DNA from: an uncultured Clostridia bacterium
GTDB lineage: Bacteria; Bacillota; Clostridia; UBA1381
NCBI GenBank assembly: GCA_934462945.1
Contig: CAKSJF010000087.1
Span: 1 to 8,523, forward strand
Direction of reading: 5' to 3'
Length of the DNA stretch: 8,523 nucleotides
The notes under the pieces were generated by a model. It worked only from the letters and a program-made list of their open reading frames with translations, was not told the DNA's origin and did no database searches. Positions 6,075 through 8,523 of the stretch are shown here, one piece after another; position 1 is the first letter of the stretch; each line of letters opens with the position of its first letter. Both the position numbers and the translations under genes were made by a program.

Positions 6075-8190
6075 ATGCTGTAATTTTCAGGATTTCCCGA
6101 ACAAGCTCTCCCAAATCCTCCGGTTTTGGTTCTTCTGTGCATTCTGCCGCAGCAAAATCATAATCAAGCTGCACCCAATCAATTGAATCTGTCGGGGTTG
6201 TGCCAAAGGACTTTCTAAGCTCCTCAAAATAAAGTTTCCAGCGTTTCTGATAGTACGGCAGCATTCCGTTCCATTCCCGGTATGCATAGTCCCGCAGTTC
6301 TGATGCACCCTCCTTGGATGCCCACAGGAGCAGGATATTTTTTGCATTCATGCGAAAGTTCTTCCGATGTTCTTCATCCTCAGAATAGTCCTCTGCCCGT
6401 TTGACCCATACATCCAGACGCGTCCGGGGATTTGTTCCCATCAGGCGATTGTCAATCTCAAACAGTGACAGGAATTTTTCAACATAATACTCAAACTTCT
6501 CCCGATTCTTCTCCTCATAGCCGCAGCGAAAGCCATCTAAATAACCTCTGCCGGTTTCTGCGATCAGCTGACGCGCATAGTCCATCAAATCCAGCCGGTA
6601 GCATGCGCAGTCTTTCAGCTTTTCATACTCTTTCAGCAGCCGTTTGGTAATCGTTCGGAGAATATCCGCCCCGTACCATTCCGGAACAGCCGACCAATAG
6701 GAAACGGTATCTGCATGCAGCGCCGGTCTTGCGCAGAGGATGGATTCTCTGCCGCGGTATGTATTTTCTGCAGTGATGGTGTAAATCTGATCGAAAATCA
6801 ATCGGTAGGTTTCCATTAAATTTTCATTCAAATAACCATAGCGCGAAGAAATGCAGGAACAGAGAAAAGCATCCTCCTCCATTGGCAGGCTGTGGACGGC
6901 GGTTTTGGAAAATGCGTCAAAAACCGGCTCGTCCATTTCGATTGCCTCCATGGTCATGCCGATTCCGCAAAGTCTCTTTTCCGGTTCTTTCAAAAGTTTT
7001 GCCGGCTCTTTTAAAAATGCTTTGATATTACCGTCCTGCTTTCGCGTTCCTCCAAAATTCGGCGTGCACATATAAAGCCACGGATAGCCGTGGTAGCCGT
7101 CAAATTCCTCCGTCAGTTTATCTGCACTCAAAAATCCTACTAATACTTCATCCCGGGAAAAGCCTTCTAAAATCTCCTGTTTCGGATTTGTCTGCCACCC
7201 CTGCAAAAACCATACGCCGTTTTTGGAATGCTCGCGCATTTTTTCTGCAACCGCTTTTGTAAATCCGGTCATATCGATTCCATCTGTTTTTCCGCCCTCA
7301 TGAAACGGATCGCCGGAAAAATAATGAATCTCCCCAAAATGCTCTTTGGTCTTTTGATAAAAAAGGTCTGCGACACGGTCAAACATCGGATCCTCCGGCA
7401 GGAGCAAAGGCTGTCTTTGGAATGCATAACACCAAATCCCCTGATCTGCCGGCTTTGATTCCGGAAAATACGTTGAAAAATCAAGCGGTACCATACCGAA
7501 AAATCCCGGCATCATAATTCCGAGTCCTAATTCCCGAAAACGGTTGTTCATTTTTTGACTGAGCGCTTTCTGCTTTTCATACCACCAGGACGGCAGATTT
7601 CCTAAAAATCCGGTCATATTCCCCATCCATTGCCAAGGCAGATAGGCAGGTCCTGCAAGATATTCCGAAACATTCGGATACCCAAGCTCCCGGAGCATAT
7701 CCCGTTCCACAATTTCATGCCCTACAATATTAAGAGCAAGGTTGACGCCGGACAGCGCCATCCAGTCAATCAGACGTTCATATTCTTTCCAGCCCGCAAA
7801 AAGCAGGGTATAGGTAAAGGTGCAGTAATTCATAAAATACCGATACACAAACTGCGACGTCTGGCAAACAGTCTCCCCCACCGCAGGCGGCACTTCGGGT
7901 AAATTCATGTTTTCTGTGATCGGTCCAAAATAGCAATGGCATTTTTCGGTCAGATAACAATTAAATGCAGTCGCTGCACTTATGGTGTTATTTGCCTCAA
8001 TCACAATCTGGCTGCCGCGGTCGTACATGCGGTAAAAATCCATATCATGCTCTGCGCCCGTTTGCACAAATAAAAATTTTTGAACATACTCCTCCCGTCT
8101 GCAAACTCTGAAAATCAACGCTCTCAGAGCGTCTGCATCCAAAACATCCGGAAGATTCTGTTTCTTTTTTTCGACTACCTGTTCAAGCAT
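6073..8190 (-). CDS. Alpha-N-acetylglucosaminidase, glycoside hydrolase family 89 (NAGLU-like)
   Basis: A 705-residue GH89 enzyme that releases terminal alpha-linked GlcNAc with retention. Domain order follows NAGLU: a small alpha/beta N-terminal domain about 1-95 (IVIEANNTISAATAFNCYL), a TIM barrel from about 110 to 430, and a helical C-terminal domain. Family signatures include RYFMNYCTFTYT, IDWMALSGVNLAL, GPAYLPWQWMGNM and ILCARPAL. By comparison with human NAGLU (E316, E446) and the C. perfringens enzyme, the catalytic acids are E298 (GDPFHEGG) and E415 (GIGMTMEAI). The N-terminus (MLEQVVEKKKQN) is charged with no signal peptide, so unlike the lysosomal enzyme, and unlike secreted mucin-degrading versions, it should be cytosolic. 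No carbohydrate-binding module is fused. The ATG at 8190 follows AGAGGA by seven bases. It is a single-gene unit with its own promoter, matching that of the beta-galactosidase operon. Known family substrates are GlcNAc-alpha-1,4-Gal of class III mucin and heparan-sulfate ends. Confidence 0.94.
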   Translation of the reverse strand: MLEQVVEKKKQNLPDVLDADALRALIFRVCRREEYVQKFLFVQTGAEHDMDFYRMYDRGSQIVIEANNTISAATAFNCYLTEKCHCYFGPITENMNLPEVPPAVGETVCQTSQFVYRYFMNYCTFTYTLLFAGWKEYERLIDWMALSGVNLALNIVGHEIVERDMLRELGYPNVSEYLAGPAYLPWQWMGNMTGFLGNLPSWWYEKQKALSQKMNNRFRELGLGIMMPGFFGMVPLDFSTYFPESKPADQGIWCYAFQRQPLLLPEDPMFDRVADLFYQKTKEHFGEIHYFSGDPFHEGGKTDGIDMTGFTKAVAEKMREHSKNGVWFLQGWQTNPKQEILEGFSRDEVLVGFLSADKLTEEFDGYHGYPWLYMCTPNFGGTRKQDGNIKAFLKEPAKLLKEPEKRLCGIGMTMEAIEMDEPVFDAFSKTAVHSLPMEEDAFLCSCISSRYGYLNENLMETYRLIFDQIYTITAENTYRGRESILCARPALHADTVSYWSAVPEWYGADILRTITKRLLKEYEKLKDCACYRLDLMDYARQLIAETGRGYLDGFRCGYEEKNREKFEYYVEKFLSLFEIDNRLMGTNPRTRLDVWVKRAEDYSEDEEHRKNFRMNAKNILLLWASKEGASELRDYAYREWNGMLPYYQKRWKLYFEELRKSFGTTPTDSIDWVQLDYDFAAAECTEEPKPEDLGELVREILKITA

Positions 8191-8221
8191 TTTCCAATCC
8201 TCTCTTTCCTTGTCTAATGCT

Positions 8222-8250
8222 ATTGTAACATTTTTGCAGGCTCAAATCAA
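8222..8250 (-). promoter_or_regulatory. Promoter of the GH89 gene
   Basis: Minus-strand -35 TTGATT (8245-8250), a 17-base spacer, and -10 TACAAT (8222-8227) preceded by an extended TGT element. The predicted start near 8215 gives a leader of about 25 nt. The geometry is the same as at the beta-galactosidase promoter, and the -10/start region is nearly identical, while the spacer and -35 differ. Confidence 0.72.
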
Positions 8251-8254
8251 TCTC

Positions 8255-8269
8255 ATATTTCCGAAATAT
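8255..8269. repeat. 15-bp perfect palindrome next to the GH89 -35
   Basis: ATATTTC, a central C, then GAAATAT. It overlaps the TCGGAA half of the shared block and is centred about 47 bases upstream of the predicted start. The palindrome is not kept at the beta-galactosidase promoter, so it may be chance in AT-rich DNA or a site for a second regulator. Confidence 0.35.
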
Positions 8270-8290
8270 ACTATAACATTATTGACTTTT
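8259..8290 (-). promoter_or_regulatory. Putative AraC-type operator upstream of the GH89 promoter
   Basis: Minus strand, reading from 8286: GTCAATAATGTTATAGT, five bases, then TCGGAA ending at 8259, preceded by AAAA (8287-8290). It matches the block at 4987-5018 in sequence and in exact distance to the -10. Differences fall at two positions inside the first half and at three of the five bases between the halves. Inferred to be the second target of the AraC regulator. Confidence 0.6.
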
Positions 8291-8356
8291 TTATTCTTTC
8301 ATACATTTTTACCGAGAGTGGATATTGCCGATATATGAGCTTCTCGGCATAAGCAG

Positions 8357-8399
8357 CAAAGAAATGCCGCAAGCCCTGATTTTACAAGGGTTTGCGGCA
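8357..8399 (-). terminator. Long GC-rich hairpin, probable minus-strand terminator
   Basis: A 13-pair stem (8365-8377 with 8387-8399) with one G-T wobble and a nine-base loop. On the minus strand it is followed by TTTCTTTG, a usable U tract; on the plus strand the following bases are CTCTCCTTAAA, which is poor. It most likely ends a minus-strand transcript entering from the right edge and insulates the GH89 promoter. A recombination-associated dyad is an alternative. Confidence 0.5.
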
Positions 8400-8409
8400 C
8401 TCTCCTTAA

Positions 8410-8496
8410 ATTACTAATTTCGGTGAAGCATTAGACCGTTTACAGGCTAAAGCTTATGAGAAAAATAAGTTTTATATGGGTACAAAAAAGAATTAA
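8410..8496 (+). other. Possible gene remnant (28 open codons without a start)
   Basis: The plus-strand frame reads FGEALDRLQAKAYEKNKFY and ends GTKKN-stop. It has the composition of a real protein C-terminus, but an in-frame TAA lies at 8407-8409 directly upstream and there is no usable start codon or SD. An alternative on the other strand is the last nine codons (LNADSQPFF, stop at 8493-8495) of a minus-strand gene coming in from the right, which would agree with the hairpin at 8357-8399. Neither was recognised; both are short enough to be chance. Confidence 0.2.
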
Positions 8497-8523
8497 AAAA
8501 ATGGCTGGGAGTCTGCATTCAAG

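Overview
The window looks like a carbohydrate-use locus from a low-to-moderate GC Gram-positive anaerobe of class Clostridia, most likely a Lachnospiraceae-type gut bacterium. This is inferred from strong AGGAGG-type ribosome binding sites, short sigma-A promoters in AT-rich spacers, S-layer homology (SLH) cell-wall anchoring, and the style of the GH2, GH89 and AraC proteins. No rRNA, tRNA, CRISPR array or complete mobile element was found.

Layout. A minus-strand operon covers the left half. Transcription starts near position 4943 and runs through a cytosolic LacZ-type GH2 beta-galactosidase (to 1874). An SLH surface protein (1877 to 234) follows, overlapping it by ATGA, and then a second secreted SLH-like protein that begins 18 nt further on and leaves the window at position 1. 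Divergent from this operon is an AraC-family regulator (5254-6045, plus). Convergent with the regulator, and sharing a bidirectional terminator with it, is a cytosolic GH89 alpha-N-acetylglucosaminidase (8190 to 6073, minus). The right-hand 330 bases hold the GH89 promoter, a strong hairpin and an unexplained short reading frame.

How it may work together. The promoters of the beta-galactosidase operon and of the GH89 gene are built alike. A conserved block (23 of 28 identical positions) lies at the same distance from an extended -10 TACAAT, and 17 of 20 positions around the -10 and start site are also identical. The -35 hexamers are weak and the sequence between the blocks has diverged. This is what two activator-dependent promoters of one regulon would look like, and the AraC protein encoded between them is the natural candidate regulator. 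The two enzymes fit a sequential scheme: GH89 removes a terminal alpha-GlcNAc, then GH2 removes the exposed beta-galactose, as for GlcNAc-alpha-1,4-Gal-beta caps of gastric-type mucin glycans. Neither enzyme has a signal peptide, so the substrate would be an imported oligosaccharide; no transporter lies in the window. The SLH proteins may form the surface part of the system. Their role is not shown by the sequence.
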